Assembly (NCBI GenBank): GCA_022953095.1
Contig: JALJCR010000001.1
Location: forward strand, 124,001-188,000
DNA length: 64,000 bases
Direction: 5' to 3'
Source: Qipengyuania sp. ABI-127-1
Lineage (GTDB): Bacteria; Pseudomonadota; Alphaproteobacteria; Sphingomonadales; Sphingomonadaceae
The notes below the pieces were generated by a model. The model made no database searches and had not been told where the DNA came from. It saw only the letters and a program-made list of their open reading frames with translations. The translations under genes were made by a program, and so were the position numbers. Positions 8,995 through 18,569 of this stretch are shown piece after piece (the first letter of the stretch is position 1; the number at the start of each line of letters is the position of its first letter).

Positions 8995-9694
8995 CCATGG
9001 CGCCGCCCTGCTGCTCGCCGCGGCGCTGCTTCCTTCCGCACCGCTTGCCGCGCAGCATTACCAGTGCGATTTGCCGACCAGCCTGCGCCTGCCGCAAGTA
9101 ACTCCCGATGCACCGCCGCGCCGCCTGCCGGTCACCGGCTATACGCTGGCGCTGAGCTGGAGCCCGGAATTCTGCAAGCCGCGCAAGGGCCAGCGCCGCC
9201 ATACGCGCCAATGCAGCGGACGCGAGGGGATGTTCGGCCTGGTCGTCCATGGGCTCTGGCCGGAAAGCGGGCGAACCTGGCCGCAATGGTGCCCTGCCCC
9301 GCGCGGCCCCTTGCCGCGCGAGGTGGCCGCAAACATGTGTATCTCGCCTTCTGCTGCGCTCCTTGCGCGCCAATGGGCCAAGCACGGCGCCTGCATGACG
9401 AAGCGCCCCGCAACCTATTTCAAAGTCACCCGCATATTGTGGCGGGGTCTGCGCATCCCCGACCTCGATCGCGTGAGCCGCGAGGAGAGACTCACCGCGG
9501 GCACCATCCGCACCCGCTTCACCGATGCCAACCCAGACTGGCCGCGCGAAGCAGTCGGCGTGAAGCTCAACGCTCGGGGATGGCTCGAAGAACTGCGCCT
9601 GTGCTACGATAAGCGCTTTCTCCCGACAGGCTGCGACAAGGCGCGGTTCGGGGCAAAGGACTCGGCTCCTGCCCAAATCTGGCGGGGGCTCTAG
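8978..9694 (+). CDS. Secreted ribonuclease T2 family protein
   Basis: A 238-residue RNase T2-type endoribonuclease, probably periplasmic. A signal peptide covers about residues 1-26 with an AAQ cleavage site. Both catalytic signatures are present: CAS1 as VVHGLWPES with H91, and CAS2 as WAKHGAC with K135-H136. Several paired Cys suggest disulfides, in keeping with export. The family cleaves single-stranded RNA through a 2',3'-cyclic intermediate. The gene overlaps its upstream membrane-protein neighbour and converges on tadA with a four-base overlap of their 3' ends. Confidence 0.92.
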   Translation: MMRRPSHGAALLLAAALLPSAPLAAQHYQCDLPTSLRLPQVTPDAPPRRLPVTGYTLALSWSPEFCKPRKGQRRHTRQCSGREGMFGLVVHGLWPESGRTWPQWCPAPRGPLPREVAANMCISPSAALLARQWAKHGACMTKRPATYFKVTRILWRGLRIPDLDRVSREERLTAGTIRTRFTDANPDWPREAVGVKLNARGWLEELRLCYDKRFLPTGCDKARFGAKDSAPAQIWRGL

Positions 9695-10146
9695 CGGCGC
9701 TCCCGGAAAAACGCCCGCAACAGTTCCGCCGCCCTCGCCTCGCCGATACCGGCATAGACCTCGGGCCGGTGCAGGCACTGGGGCTGCTCGAACACCCGCG
9801 CACCGTGTTCAATTGCGCCGCCCTTGGGGTCGCTTGCGCCGTAGTAGACCTTGGCGAGTCGTGCGTGGACGATGGCGCCGGCACACATGGCGCAGGGTTC
9901 GAGCGTAACCCATAGTTCGCAGCCCGTGAGGCGTTCGTCGCCCAGCGCCTCGGCGGCGCGGCGAATCGCGAGGATTTCAGCGTGGGCGGTGGGGTCGTGC
10001 GTATCGCGCGGGGCGTTGTGCGCCTCGGCAATGACCTCGCCGCCGCGCGTTACCACCGCGCCCACCGGCACCTCGCCCCGCGCGGAGGCCTTTTCTGCGA
10101 GCGCAAGAGCGCGCTGCATGGGTTGCGGAAGGGTCCAGGAGGCCAT
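9691..10146 (-). CDS. tadA: tRNA-specific adenosine deaminase
   Basis: TadA deaminates A34 to inosine in tRNA-Arg(ACG). The zinc and catalytic motifs are H55-A-E57 and P84-C-A-M-C88, in the spacing of the family, and length (151 residues) is normal. It is transcribed divergently from rpmB, with about 160 bases between the two starts that must carry both promoters. Its 3' end overlaps the RNase T2 gene by four bases. Confidence 0.95.
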   Translation of the reverse strand: MASWTLPQPMQRALALAEKASARGEVPVGAVVTRGGEVIAEAHNAPRDTHDPTAHAEILAIRRAAEALGDERLTGCELWVTLEPCAMCAGAIVHARLAKVYYGASDPKGGAIEHGARVFEQPQCLHRPEVYAGIGEARAAELLRAFFRERR

Positions 10147-10304
10147 ATCGCCGCATCGCTAGCCCGCACCCGCCGGGGGCGCAACGTGCTTGACGATTCG
10201 CACCCTCGCCGCTATGCGCGCCGCTTTCCGGGACAAGAACGGACCCACACTGCTTTTGCGCAGAACGGGAAAGCTCGCCCGCCCATTCGAACGAGAGACG
10301 TATC

Positions 10305-10595
10305 ATGTCGCGCATTTGCGAACTCACCGGCAAGGGCCGCCAGGTCGGCAACAATGTGAGCCACGCCAACAACAAGACCAAGCGGGTCTTCCTGCCGAAC
10401 CTCCAGAACGTCACGCTGATGAGCGAAAAGCTCGATCGCAGCTTCAAGTTCCGCGTATCGACGCAGGGCCTGCGCAGCGTCGAGCACAATGGCGGCCTCG
10501 ACAACTGGCTGCTCAAGACCGGCGACGACAAGCTGTCGGCCAATGCGCTCAAGGTGAAGCGCGAGCTGAAAAAGGCGAACGCCGCGTCCGCTTGA
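10305..10595 (+). CDS. rpmB: 50S ribosomal protein L28
   Basis: A 96-residue ribosomal protein with the conserved start [11 protein letters not shown], the SHANNKTKR segment and the basic strand typical of L28 in alphaproteobacteria. It is a monocistronic-looking gene: the divergent tadA lies upstream and a strong Rho-independent terminator follows. The ATG at 10305 gives the normal N-terminus. Confidence 0.97.
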   Translation: MSRICELTGKGRQVGNNVSHANNKTKRVFLPNLQNVTLMSEKLDRSFKFRVSTQGLRSVEHNGGLDNWLLKTGDDKLSANALKVKRELKKANAASA

Positions 10596-10640
10596 GGTCT
10601 GCGGGGCGCCGGGCGCCCTGGCACCAGCGGAAATTCGAAG

Positions 10641-10669
10641 GGCGCGCGAGGGCTAATCGCGCGCCTTTT
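10641..10669 (+). terminator. Rho-independent terminator of rpmB
   Basis: A perfect 9-base-pair GC-only stem (GGCGCGCGA pairing with TCGCGCGCC) with a seven-base loop is followed by TTTT. It lies 45 bases after the L28 stop codon. The loop carries the stop codon of the convergent esterase-like gene, so the terminator sits inside that gene's 3' end. Confidence 0.85.
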
Positions 10670-11630
10670 CGCGTTCGTCCCAGCGTAGTTTGAGCAGCAG
10701 CGTGCGCTGGATCGACATGAAATTGTCGTCCGAGATCAACCACAGATGCGTCCCGTCATCGTCGCGGGTCAGCGCCAGCCCCTCGTAATTTTCCTGCGGA
10801 ATCGCATCGCCGAATTCGGTCACCAGACGCGCGGCGATACTGCCATCGGGGTTCCGCCGATCGATATTCACGTGAGCGATCGCCGATTCGAAGCCGGGCG
10901 GGATGCCCCAGACCACACGGCGCAGAAGCACGAGTGCCTGCCCGCCGCCGATCGGCGTGCCGTCGACGGGACGGTAGCCCGCCGGAATGCCCACGATCAC
11001 TCTGGCGGGGTCCCGATCCTTCACGGGGTCGGTGGCGAAGACAAGGGCATGATGCTGCCCCCGCCCGCGGCGCGCGCGTTCCTCCACCACGAGAAAACGG
11101 CCGTCCGCCAAACGGACCAGCGTCTCGGCTCCGGCATTGTCTTCCCAATCGCGCATCCCGGCTGGACGAACCTCGGCATCGGGATTGAAGCGTGTGTCGA
11201 AACGGACAATCGACTTCCGATATTCGTAGCCACCCCACACTGTGCCGCTGGCCGGATCGACCGCCAAGGATTCCAGATCGCGCCCCACTTTGGCGCTCGC
11301 TTCCTCATCGGCGAACCGGGCGAGTACGCCTGGCTGCGCGCTTCGGTCGGGCCGCTCGAATTGCAACCTTCGCCCCGTATCCGACCCGGCCAGAAAACGC
11401 CTATCGTCCCGTGCGACCAGCGCGGAAAACCCGCCGAACTCCAGCCGGTCGCCGGTCAATTCCCATGCGGCGGAGAGCGTAAAGGGGCCGCGCCGCTCCG
11501 GCGTTATCGCCAATGGCCGGATCGTCACCGAGTGCTGGAAATCGCGCGGGGGTTCGGGCGCGCGCCACCAGAGGCCCGGCGCAAGCGCCGCTGTGAGCAG
11601 GATGATGGAGAGCAAACGCGTACGGCGCAT
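10653..11630 (-). CDS. Phytase-like esterase-domain protein, exported
   Basis: A 325-residue protein of the 'esterase-like activity of phytase' type (PF13449-like). An N-terminal hydrophobic segment (about residues 7-22) is a signal peptide or anchor. The rest has the repeated beta-blade look of a propeller: FSALVARDDRRFLAGSD, SLAVDPASGTVWGGYE, a Glu-Arg rich strand near the middle and the closing NYEGLALTRDD and LWLISDDN blades. The substrate is unknown and phytase activity should not be assumed. Its stop codon lies in the loop of the rpmB terminator. Confidence 0.8.
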   Translation of the reverse strand: MRRTRLLSIILLTAALAPGLWWRAPEPPRDFQHSVTIRPLAITPERRGPFTLSAAWELTGDRLEFGGFSALVARDDRRFLAGSDTGRRLQFERPDRSAQPGVLARFADEEASAKVGRDLESLAVDPASGTVWGGYEYRKSIVRFDTRFNPDAEVRPAGMRDWEDNAGAETLVRLADGRFLVVEERARRGRGQHHALVFATDPVKDRDPARVIVGIPAGYRPVDGTPIGGGQALVLLRRVVWGIPPGFESAIAHVNIDRRNPDGSIAARLVTEFGDAIPQENYEGLALTRDDDGTHLWLISDDNFMSIQRTLLLKLRWDEREKARD

Positions 11631-11674
11631 GGACGGTACGTTTCCTTGGCTGGGCGGGCGGGCGCGTCAGGCGC

Positions 11675-12589
11675 TCAGCGCATCGGACCGGTGAACAGCA
11701 GCGGGTCGAGCCGGGCATTGCGCCATTTGAGGCTCCAGTGCAGATGCGGCCCCGTCGCCCGGCCGGACGAGCCGATATCGCCGATATGCTGGCCCTGCGT
11801 CACCCTGTCGCCCTTGCCCACATAGAGCCGCGAAGAGTGCAGGAAGGCGCTGTTGAGCCCCTGCCCGTGATCGATAATCAGCAACTTGCCCTCCAGGCTG
11901 AAATCGTCTTCCGCCAGCACGACCACACCGTCGGCGGGGGCGACATAGGGCGTTCCGCTGGTGCCGGTGCTGATGTCGATTCCCGAATGGTAGCTGCCCG
12001 GCTCGCCGCGATAGATGCGCTGCGCGCCGAAGCGGCCCGAGATTCGTCCCGCTACCGGCCAGATGAAATCCTGCTGCCAGCCCCGCGCGCCGGTTTCGGC
12101 CAGCCGTGCATTCCAGATTGCGTCGAGTTCTGGCTGGCGGCGGCGCATGAAGGCCGCGTTCGACCCCCGCGGCCTGCGCGCGACGTTGACGTGTGCGATA
12201 TCCCAGGCGCGCGGGGCCACGGTCAGCGAGCTGTCTATCGTCCGCCCATCGGCCAGCCGCGCGATCAGCCGCATTGTTTTCGGCGAATCGCGATCGAAGG
12301 CGGCGAAGAACCGCCCCTCGCCATCGAAAGCAAGCTTTTCCTCGCCCAGCATCGCTTGGGCCGTCCCGTTCGGCACTGTTCCGCGTATCCAGCCGCCCTG
12401 TTCCAGCTCGCCCGCGAAAGTGAAAACTGCGGGGCGCGGCGGGGACGGCACCGGAGTCGGAGTCGGCGTGGGGGCCGCGCGAACCGGCTGTACCACTTCC
12501 GTGCGCGGCGGCGGCGTCTGCTCCGGCTCGGGGGCGGGAATGCAGGCTGCAGTCAGGAAGAGAAGCGGTGCGACCCGGGTGAAACTCAC
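11675..12589 (-). CDS. M23-family murein peptidase, lipoprotein-like
   Basis: A 304-residue protein with a lipoprotein-type signal (LTAAC near residue 15), a Pro/Thr-rich spacer (about residues 20-50), a middle beta-rich domain and a C-terminal LytM/M23 domain. Zinc and catalytic residues are visible in the SYHSGIDIS segment (HxxxD) and in GPHLHWSL (HxH). These enzymes cleave peptide cross-links in murein or act as amidase activators. It overlaps the start of the small DUF2093 gene by four bases, with which it is probably co-transcribed. Confidence 0.9.
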   Translation of the reverse strand: MSFTRVAPLLFLTAACIPAPEPEQTPPPRTEVVQPVRAAPTPTPTPVPSPPRPAVFTFAGELEQGGWIRGTVPNGTAQAMLGEEKLAFDGEGRFFAAFDRDSPKTMRLIARLADGRTIDSSLTVAPRAWDIAHVNVARRPRGSNAAFMRRRQPELDAIWNARLAETGARGWQQDFIWPVAGRISGRFGAQRIYRGEPGSYHSGIDISTGTSGTPYVAPADGVVVLAEDDFSLEGKLLIIDHGQGLNSAFLHSSRLYVGKGDRVTQGQHIGDIGSSGRATGPHLHWSLKWRNARLDPLLFTGPMR

Positions 12590-12795
12590 GGCGCCATTCG
12601 CTCGGTGGCGAGTTGCGCGCTGGCATAGGCTTCCTGGTGTTCGACCGACCAGTAACGCAGCTCGTCGAGCGGAATCGGCACACCGCTCATCGCACAGAAG
12701 ACGTGATTGCCCGCGCGCAGGACGCGGAAGCCGGAAGGGCCGTATTGCAGCTTGGCCTCGCCATTGGACGGGCCGGAATTCTTGTTCATCAACAT
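12586..12795 (-). CDS. DUF2093 small protein
   Basis: A 69-residue protein matching DUF2093, a short alphaproteobacterial family of unknown function, by the LQYGPSGFRVLRAGNHVFCAMSG-like block and the IPLDELRYWSVEHQE stretch that covers its C-terminal half. It lies between xseA (25 bases upstream in the direction of transcription) and the M23 peptidase gene it overlaps by four bases. This order suggests one operon. It is cytoplasmic with no membrane segment. Confidence 0.85.
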   Translation of the reverse strand: MLMNKNSGPSNGEAKLQYGPSGFRVLRAGNHVFCAMSGVPIPLDELRYWSVEHQEAYASAQLATERMAP

Positions 12796-12819
12796 GGTGC
12801 GAATCCTAGCAGGTCGACC

Positions 12820-14277
12820 TTAACCGAACAAATCGTCCTGTTTCGGCGCGGTTCGGGTCTTGCGCGGTTTGCGGCGGGGCGTTGCAGGAGATGCAGCGTC
12901 TGCGGTCGCGACATCGAGCTCGCCGTCGCGGAACTTGAGGGTGAGGGCGGCTTCCTTGACCGCAGCGGCCTTGTCCGTGATGGTGCGCCCGTCGGGTCCG
13001 GTCACCCGGACATAGCCGCGCTGGAGCGGGCGGTCGGGGTGGAGCTGCTCGGCGAGCCGCGCCAGAGCGGCCAACCGCTGGCGCCGCTCGGCAAGGGGCC
13101 GTTCGACCAGCGCGGGCACAAGCTTCTGCCCCGCCAGCGCGCGCTGCGCCTCGCGCAGATTGCGGCGGAGCGCAGCCGGAGCAAGGCGCAAGTTGGAGAG
13201 CTGCTCGCGCCCCTGCGCTGCCCGATCGCGCAGACCCCGACGCAGGCGTTCGGCAAGATCGTCCAACCGCTGTGCATGCGGTTCGAGCAACGCCTCGCGC
13301 TTCGGCAGCCGGTCCGCGCGCGCCTGCAACCGCTCGCGGCCCAATTGCACAGGGCGCAGGATCGCACGTTTCTTGCGCGCTGCGAAATCGGCCAGAGTCG
13401 CGGCCAGTTCGGCGCGCACGGGAACGGCGATCTCGGCGGCGGCGGTGGGGGTCGGCGCGCGGCGGTCGGCCGCATAGTCGGCGAGAGTGGTGTCGGTCTC
13501 GTGCCCGACCGCGCTGATCGTGGGGATCGGGCAGTCGGCAATCGCGCGGACCACCACTTCCTCGTTGAAGCTCCACAGATCCTCGATCGAGCCACCGCCG
13601 CGCGCAACGATGACGAGATCCGGCCGGTCGGGGTGGCCTTCGGGAATGGCCGAAAAGCCGCGCACCGCACCGGCAACCTGCTCCGCCGCGCCCTGCCCCT
13701 GCACCAGCACCGGCCACACGATCACCCGGCTGGGGAAGCGATCCGCCAGCCGGTGGAGAATGTCGCGGATGACCGCCCCGGTGGGCGACGTGACCACGCC
13801 GATGGTGCGCGGCAGGAAGGGCAATGGCTGTTTGCGCTCCTGCGCGAACAATCCTTCGGCCTGCAACCGGGCGCGGGTCTTCTCGAGCAGCGCGAGCAAC
13901 GCGCCTTCGCCTGCCAGCTCCATCCGCTCGATGACGATCTGGTATTTCGAACGGCCCGGATAGGTGGTCAGCTTGCCACTGGCGACCACCTCCAGCCCGT
14001 CTTCGGGATTGAACGGCAGGCGACCGGTATTGCCCCGCCACATCACCCCGTCGAGCACCGCCTTCTCATCCTTGAGCGCGCAATACATATGCCCGCTCGC
14101 CGCGCGCTTCACGCCCGACAGTTCACCACGCAGCCGCACGAAGCCGAAGCGATCCTCCACCGTGCGCTTCAGCGCCTGCGAAATTTCGCTCACTGTCAGC
14201 GGCTCGGCGTTGTCGCCTGCGCGCGCCTTCGCTACCAAGCTTGCATCTTCTGCATCTGACGGGAAATCGGTGGGCAT
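12820..14277 (-). CDS. xseA: Exodeoxyribonuclease VII large subunit
   Basis: The large subunit of ExoVII degrades single-stranded DNA from both ends. The N-terminal OB fold (about residues 25-115) begins at PLTVSEISQ and contains the RGELSG and HMYCALKD strands. The nuclease core shows [27 protein letters not shown] and [12 protein letters not shown] long coiled-coil Arg/Ala region precedes a basic C-terminal tail. The ATG at 14277 was chosen because it fits the family start; an in-frame start 36 codons upstream would run into purD. Its start codon overlaps the start codon of divergent purD by two bases. Confidence 0.93.
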   Translation of the reverse strand: MPTDFPSDAEDASLVAKARAGDNAEPLTVSEISQALKRTVEDRFGFVRLRGELSGVKRAASGHMYCALKDEKAVLDGVMWRGNTGRLPFNPEDGLEVVASGKLTTYPGRSKYQIVIERMELAGEGALLALLEKTRARLQAEGLFAQERKQPLPFLPRTIGVVTSPTGAVIRDILHRLADRFPSRVIVWPVLVQGQGAAEQVAGAVRGFSAIPEGHPDRPDLVIVARGGGSIEDLWSFNEEVVVRAIADCPIPTISAVGHETDTTLADYAADRRAPTPTAAAEIAVPVRAELAATLADFAARKKRAILRPVQLGRERLQARADRLPKREALLEPHAQRLDDLAERLRRGLRDRAAQGREQLSNLRLAPAALRRNLREAQRALAGQKLVPALVERPLAERRQRLAALARLAEQLHPDRPLQRGYVRVTGPDGRTITDKAAAVKEAALTLKFRDGELDVATADAASPATPRRKPRKTRTAPKQDDLFG

Positions 14278-15550
14278 GAATATCCTTTTGCTTGGCTCGG
14301 GCGGTCGCGAGCATGCATTGGCGTGGAAACTGGCGCAATCGCCGCTGTGCGACAAGCTGTGGGCGGCACCGGGCAATCCCGGCATTGCGCAGGACGCAGA
14401 ATGCGTCGCGCTCGACGCGACCGATCATGACGCCGTGATTGCGTTCGCGCGCGAGAAGGAAATCGGCCTCGTCGTGATCGGGCCAGAGGCGCCGCTGGTC
14501 GACGGATTGGCCGATTCGCTGCGCGCGGCAGGCATCGACGCGTTCGGCCCTTCGAAACAGGCTGCACAGCTCGAAGGCAGCAAGGGCTTCACCAAGGAGC
14601 TGTGCAAGCGCGCGAACATACCCACCGCGCGCTACGAACGCTGCACTTCGCTGGAGGCGGCCTGGGGGGCGCTCAAGAAATTCGATCCGCCTTTCGTGCT
14701 CAAGGCCGACGGGCTGGCTGCGGGCAAGGGCGTGGTCATCGCCGAGACGCGCGAGGAAGCGCAGAATGCGCTGAACGAGATGTTCGATGGCAAATTCGGC
14801 AGCGCGGGCAGCGAGGTGGTGATCGAACAGTTCCTGACCGGCGAGGAGGCGAGCTTTTTCGCGCTCACCGATGGCACTGCGATTCTCCCCATCGGCACCG
14901 CGCAAGATCACAAGCGCGTGGGCGAGGGCGATACCGGACCCAATACCGGCGGCATGGGCGCCTATTCCCCCGCCCCGGTGCTGAGCGAGGCGCTGCAGGC
15001 ACAGGTGATGCGCGAGATCGTCGAGCCGACTGTGCAAACGCTGCGTGAGGAAGGCATGCCCTATTCAGGCGTTCTTTATGCCGGGCTGATGCTGACGAAG
15101 GACGGCCCGCAGCTCATCGAATACAATGCCCGCTTCGGCGACCCCGAATGCCAGGTGCTGATGATGCGGCTCGAAAGCGATCTCGTCGACCTGATGCAGG
15201 CCTGCGCGCGCGGCACGCTGGGCGAGGTGGCTGCGCCGGTATTGTCGGACGATTTCGCGCTGACCGTGGTGATGGCAGCCGAGGGCTATCCCGGTACGCC
15301 GAAAAAGGGCGGCATGATCGATCTGGGCGAGGCGGAAGCGAATGGGGCGAAGGTTTTCCATGCCGGCACGAAGCTGGAGGGCGACACGCTGATAAGCAGC
15401 GGCGGCCGTGTCCTCAATGTGACGGCACGCGGAGCAAGCGCGACCGAGGCGCAGAAAAACGCTTACACGGCGGTGGATGCGATCGATTTCCCGGACGGCT
15501 TCTGCCGTAGAGACATCGGGCAACGGGAGGTTCGAAGGGAGCGAAGTTGA
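14276..15550 (+). CDS. purD: Phosphoribosylamine-glycine ligase
   Basis: GAR synthetase, the second step of purine synthesis. The family N-terminus [18 protein letters not shown] starts at 14276. The ATP-grasp core shows [23 protein letters not shown] and the metal-binding [13 protein letters not shown]. The C-terminal domain carries [10 protein letters not shown] and ends in the usual DGFCRRDIG block. Length is 424 residues, as in the family. It is divergent from xseA with overlapping start codons, so each promoter must lie inside the other gene. Confidence 0.96.
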   Translation: MNILLLGSGGREHALAWKLAQSPLCDKLWAAPGNPGIAQDAECVALDATDHDAVIAFAREKEIGLVVIGPEAPLVDGLADSLRAAGIDAFGPSKQAAQLEGSKGFTKELCKRANIPTARYERCTSLEAAWGALKKFDPPFVLKADGLAAGKGVVIAETREEAQNALNEMFDGKFGSAGSEVVIEQFLTGEEASFFALTDGTAILPIGTAQDHKRVGEGDTGPNTGGMGAYSPAPVLSEALQAQVMREIVEPTVQTLREEGMPYSGVLYAGLMLTKDGPQLIEYNARFGDPECQVLMMRLESDLVDLMQACARGTLGEVAAPVLSDDFALTVVMAAEGYPGTPKKGGMIDLGEAEANGAKVFHAGTKLEGDTLISSGGRVLNVTARGASATEAQKNAYTAVDAIDFPDGFCRRDIGQREVRRERS

Positions 15551-15563
15551 TAGCATGAAGATC

Positions 15564-15588
15564 TTTGCACACCCCAACAACGTGCAAA
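15564..15588. promoter_or_regulatory. Inverted repeat in the AT-rich leader of the Fic gene
   Basis: A perfect 7-base inverted repeat, TTTGCAC and GTGCAAA, with an 11-base spacer lies just after purD in a roughly 110-base AT-rich stretch before the Fic gene. The half-site centres are 18 bases apart, which suits a dimeric regulator. It could instead be a weak terminator for purD, although no T-run follows it on that strand. Confidence 0.4.
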
Positions 15589-15659
15589 AGAAATCGAATA
15601 ATCTTTATATATCTTTCAAACCTGCTAAATGCGCCTAGGAAACTTTACATGAGATTCCG

Positions 15660-16751
15660 ATGGTGCTGACTCCAAGCTACAAACTGCCGACATTGCCGCC
15701 CTCAGGACTTCGAGAAACCCCCACCATCCTCAAGGCCCTCGTTCCGGCCCATCGTTATCTGGCAGAGCTGAAGGGGCGCGCCGCCACCATCCCCAATCAG
15801 GGCATCTTGATCGACACATTGTCGTTACAGGAAGCCAAGGCCAGTTCGGAAATCGAGAATATCGTCACAACGCAAGACGAACTGTTCCAAGCGAATGCCT
15901 TTCCGGAGAAGCCGGGTTCACCAGCCGCTAAGGAAGTCGCGCGCTATCGCGATGCTCTGCGTCATGGCTATGAAGCCCAAGCTGCATATCGCGGAGTGTT
16001 GTCGAACAACATGATCATCGCCATGTTCCAGATTTTGAAGCGCACCCAAGGCGGGTTTAGAGGGACCCCGGGGACCGCCCTGAAAAACGAGATTACCGGG
16101 GAGTTGGTGTACATCCCGCCCCAAGACCTTCGGGAAGTGCGCGAGCAGATGACAGCGTTGGAGGTTTTCATTAACCAAAGCGCCGACGAATCCCCTCTCG
16201 ACCCCTTAACACAGATGGCCATCATCCATCACCAATTCGAGAGCATTCATCCCTTTCCGGATGGGAATGGGAGGATCGGTCGTATAATTAATGTGCTTTA
16301 CCTTACCCGCTGCGGCCTTCTCGACACGCCTATTCTTTATCTGAGCAGGTACATTACCAAAAGCAAAGGAGAGTATTATCGTCTTCTCCAAGCGGTCAGG
16401 GAAACGGGTGAATGGGAAGACTGGCTACTCTACATGATTAATGGAGTCGAGCAGACTGCGAGGGATACGCTTCATTTAGTCAGTGAAATTAGAGCCTTAA
16501 TGGCGCTAGCGAAACAAGCAATGCGCCAGAATCACCACAAAATCTATTCGCAAGACCTGCTGAACAACATGTTTCGGCATCCATACACTCGGATAGACTA
16601 TGTCCAAGAGGATCTCGGAGTATCGCGTCCGACGGCAACCAAATACCTAGAAGAGCTTGTCGATGGCGGGCTCCTCGCAAAGCATCGCGAGGGGCGGAAC
16701 AACTACTACATCAACCAACCGCTGGTTCGCCTTTTTGTCGAAGGCGAGTAG
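15660..16751 (+). CDS. Fic-domain AMPylase-like protein, class II
   Basis: A 363-residue Fic protein. The catalytic motif H197-PFPDGNGRIGR-208 is intact, so nucleotidyl transfer to a target hydroxyl is expected. The inhibitory helix motif (S/T)xxxE(G/N) is seen upstream as S62-SEI-E66-N67, which defines the self-inhibited class II. A C-terminal winged-helix part (about residues 285-355) suggests DNA binding or autoregulation. Its codons and flanks are clearly less GC-rich than the neighbours purD and the PfkB gene, a sign of transfer. The target protein is unknown. Confidence 0.92.
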   Translation: MVLTPSYKLPTLPPSGLRETPTILKALVPAHRYLAELKGRAATIPNQGILIDTLSLQEAKASSEIENIVTTQDELFQANAFPEKPGSPAAKEVARYRDALRHGYEAQAAYRGVLSNNMIIAMFQILKRTQGGFRGTPGTALKNEITGELVYIPPQDLREVREQMTALEVFINQSADESPLDPLTQMAIIHHQFESIHPFPDGNGRIGRIINVLYLTRCGLLDTPILYLSRYITKSKGEYYRLLQAVRETGEWEDWLLYMINGVEQTARDTLHLVSEIRALMALAKQAMRQNHHKIYSQDLLNNMFRHPYTRIDYVQEDLGVSRPTATKYLEELVDGGLLAKHREGRNNYYINQPLVRLFVEGE

Positions 16752-16767
16752 CTCCAAAATCGTTCCA

Positions 16768-17763
16768 TCACCCCAACTTCTCAGCCACCAGCGCCTTCAA
16801 ATCCGCTTCGCTCCTCGCGCCGTAGTGCGAGATGATTTCGGCGGCGCAGATGGCGCCCATGCGCAGGCAGGTCTCGAGGCTCTCGCCGCGGGCGTGGCCG
16901 GTGAGGAAGCCAGCGGCGAACAGGTCGCCCGCGCCAGTCGTATCGACAACCTTGTCGATCGGCTCGGCGGCCACTTCGGCGCGCTGGCCATTGGCGATGC
17001 CGACTGCGCCATGGGCGCTGCGGGTGGCGACGAGGACGGGGATCTGGTCCTTCACCATGGCGAGGCCTGCTTCGAAATCGTCGGTCCCGGTCAGCGTGTC
17101 GAGTTCGTGTTCATTGATGAAAAGGATGTCGATCTGTCCTTCTTCGATCAGTGCGCGGAAATCGTCGCCGTGGCGGTCGATCACGAAGCTTTCCGAAGCG
17201 GTGAACGCGACCTTGCGCCCCGCCCCCCGCGCAACCTCGATCGCCCGGCGCATGGCGCTGCGCGGCTCTTCGGGATCCCACAGATAGCCTTCCAGATAAA
17301 GGATGCCCGCACTGGCGATCAGCTCGTCGTCGAGCGCTGCGGGCGGCAGAAACTGGCTCGCGCCGAGGAAGGTGTTCATCGTACGCTCGCCATCGGGCGT
17401 CACGAAGATGAGGCAGCGCGCGGTCGAAGGTTGGCCCTCGCGCGCGGGCGTGTCGAAATCGATGCCGACCGCGCGGATGTCGTGGCTGAAAACGTCGCCG
17501 AGCTGGTCGGTCGCCACCTGGCCGATAAAGGCACATTGCGCGCCCAACGCGCTCATCCCGGCCAGCGTGTTGGCTGCCGACCCGCCCGAGATTTCCCGGG
17601 CCGGACCCATCGCCTCGTAGAGCCGCCGCGCGCCATCCTCGTCGACCAGTGTCATGCCGCCCTTTTCGAGCGCGAGCTCGTCGATCAGCTCGTCGGTGCA
17701 GGGGGCCATCACATCGACGATGGCATTGCCGATCGCGATTACGTCGTAGCGGGGTTCGGTCAT
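16768..17763 (-). CDS. PfkB-family sugar/adenosine kinase
   Basis: A 331-residue ribokinase-fold kinase of the adenosine kinase-like branch. The N-terminal signature is visible as the EISGGSAANTLAGM block. The C-terminal PfkB signature DTTGAGDLFAAGFL provides the anion hole and catalytic Asp. Alphaproteobacterial members are annotated as adenosine kinases, but the substrate is not proven by sequence. The ATG at 17763 begins the conserved TEPRYDVIAIGNA block; a longer start is possible but crosses a run of nine G/C bases (17776-17784). Confidence 0.9.
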   Translation of the reverse strand: MTEPRYDVIAIGNAIVDVMAPCTDELIDELALEKGGMTLVDEDGARRLYEAMGPAREISGGSAANTLAGMSALGAQCAFIGQVATDQLGDVFSHDIRAVGIDFDTPAREGQPSTARCLIFVTPDGERTMNTFLGASQFLPPAALDDELIASAGILYLEGYLWDPEEPRSAMRRAIEVARGAGRKVAFTASESFVIDRHGDDFRALIEEGQIDILFINEHELDTLTGTDDFEAGLAMVKDQIPVLVATRSAHGAVGIANGQRAEVAAEPIDKVVDTTGAGDLFAAGFLTGHARGESLETCLRMGAICAAEIISHYGARSEADLKALVAEKLG

Positions 17764-17876
17764 GGGTACTCCGGCGGGGGGGGGATTCGAATTGTCGGGC
17801 GCCGTTAGCGGTTCGTCGCGCATAGGCCAAGGGCGGCGTTGACTTGGTCCGGGGCCGCGCGCATCCCCGCAGGCGC

Positions 17877-18569
17877 ATGATGTCGCTGCCCGCCGCCCTC
17901 GCCCTGTCGCTGCGCCAGTTGGGCGACCCGGCTATCTTGAAGGTTCTGTTCAAGACCGCGCTGGCGACCCTGGCCATTTTCGCCGCAGGAGGCGCGGGGC
18001 TGTATGTTCTGGTGGAGCGCGCGATCGACAATGTGACGAGCGCCGACACCTTCGGCATGGGTGCGTTGGTCGCAGCAGTGGGAATGATTTTGGCAGGCTG
18101 GTTCCTGTTCCGTGTCGTGGCGCTTTTCGTCCTCCAGTTCTTTGTCGAGGACGTTGTGCGGGCGGTCGAAGCGAAGCACTATCCACAGGCCGCGCATACG
18201 GTGCGCAAGATTCCCCTGCACGAAGAAATCGGCAATGCGTTTCGCTCGCTGCTGCGCACGGCCCTCGCCAATGCTGCGGCGCTGCCGGTCGCGGGCCTGC
18301 TGCTGGTTACGGGTATCGGCGCGGCAGCCGTGTTCTGGGCGGTCAATGCCTATCTCATCGGGCGCGAGCTGCGCGACATGGTCTGGCTGCGCCACCGCGC
18401 CGATACAGCAGAAATTGCACCCATGGGCGGTGCCAAGCGGTTTTTGCTTGGTGGTATCGTGGTCGCCTTGCTCGCGATACCTTTCGTCAACCTCCTCGCC
18501 CCGATAATAGGTGCGGCCAGTGCGACCCATTTGGTCCACCGTGCCCGCGAGAAAGGCATCGATGCGTAA
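17877..18569 (+). CDS. EI24/CysZ-like membrane protein
   Basis: A 230-residue membrane protein with four to five hydrophobic segments, arranged as in the EI24/CysZ family: LPAALALSLRQL at the N-terminus, a long pair of helices near residues 28-85, then NAAALPVAG and a C-terminal pair ending in HLVHRAREKG. CysZ members conduct sulfate; other members are uncharacterised, and no sulfur gene is nearby. The ATG at 17877 is doubled (ATGATG), so the start may be one codon later. It overlaps the downstream lipoprotein gene by eight bases. Confidence 0.85.
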   Translation: MMSLPAALALSLRQLGDPAILKVLFKTALATLAIFAAGGAGLYVLVERAIDNVTSADTFGMGALVAAVGMILAGWFLFRVVALFVLQFFVEDVVRAVEAKHYPQAAHTVRKIPLHEEIGNAFRSLLRTALANAAALPVAGLLLVTGIGAAAVFWAVNAYLIGRELRDMVWLRHRADTAEIAPMGGAKRFLLGGIVVALLAIPFVNLLAPIIGAASATHLVHRAREKGIDA

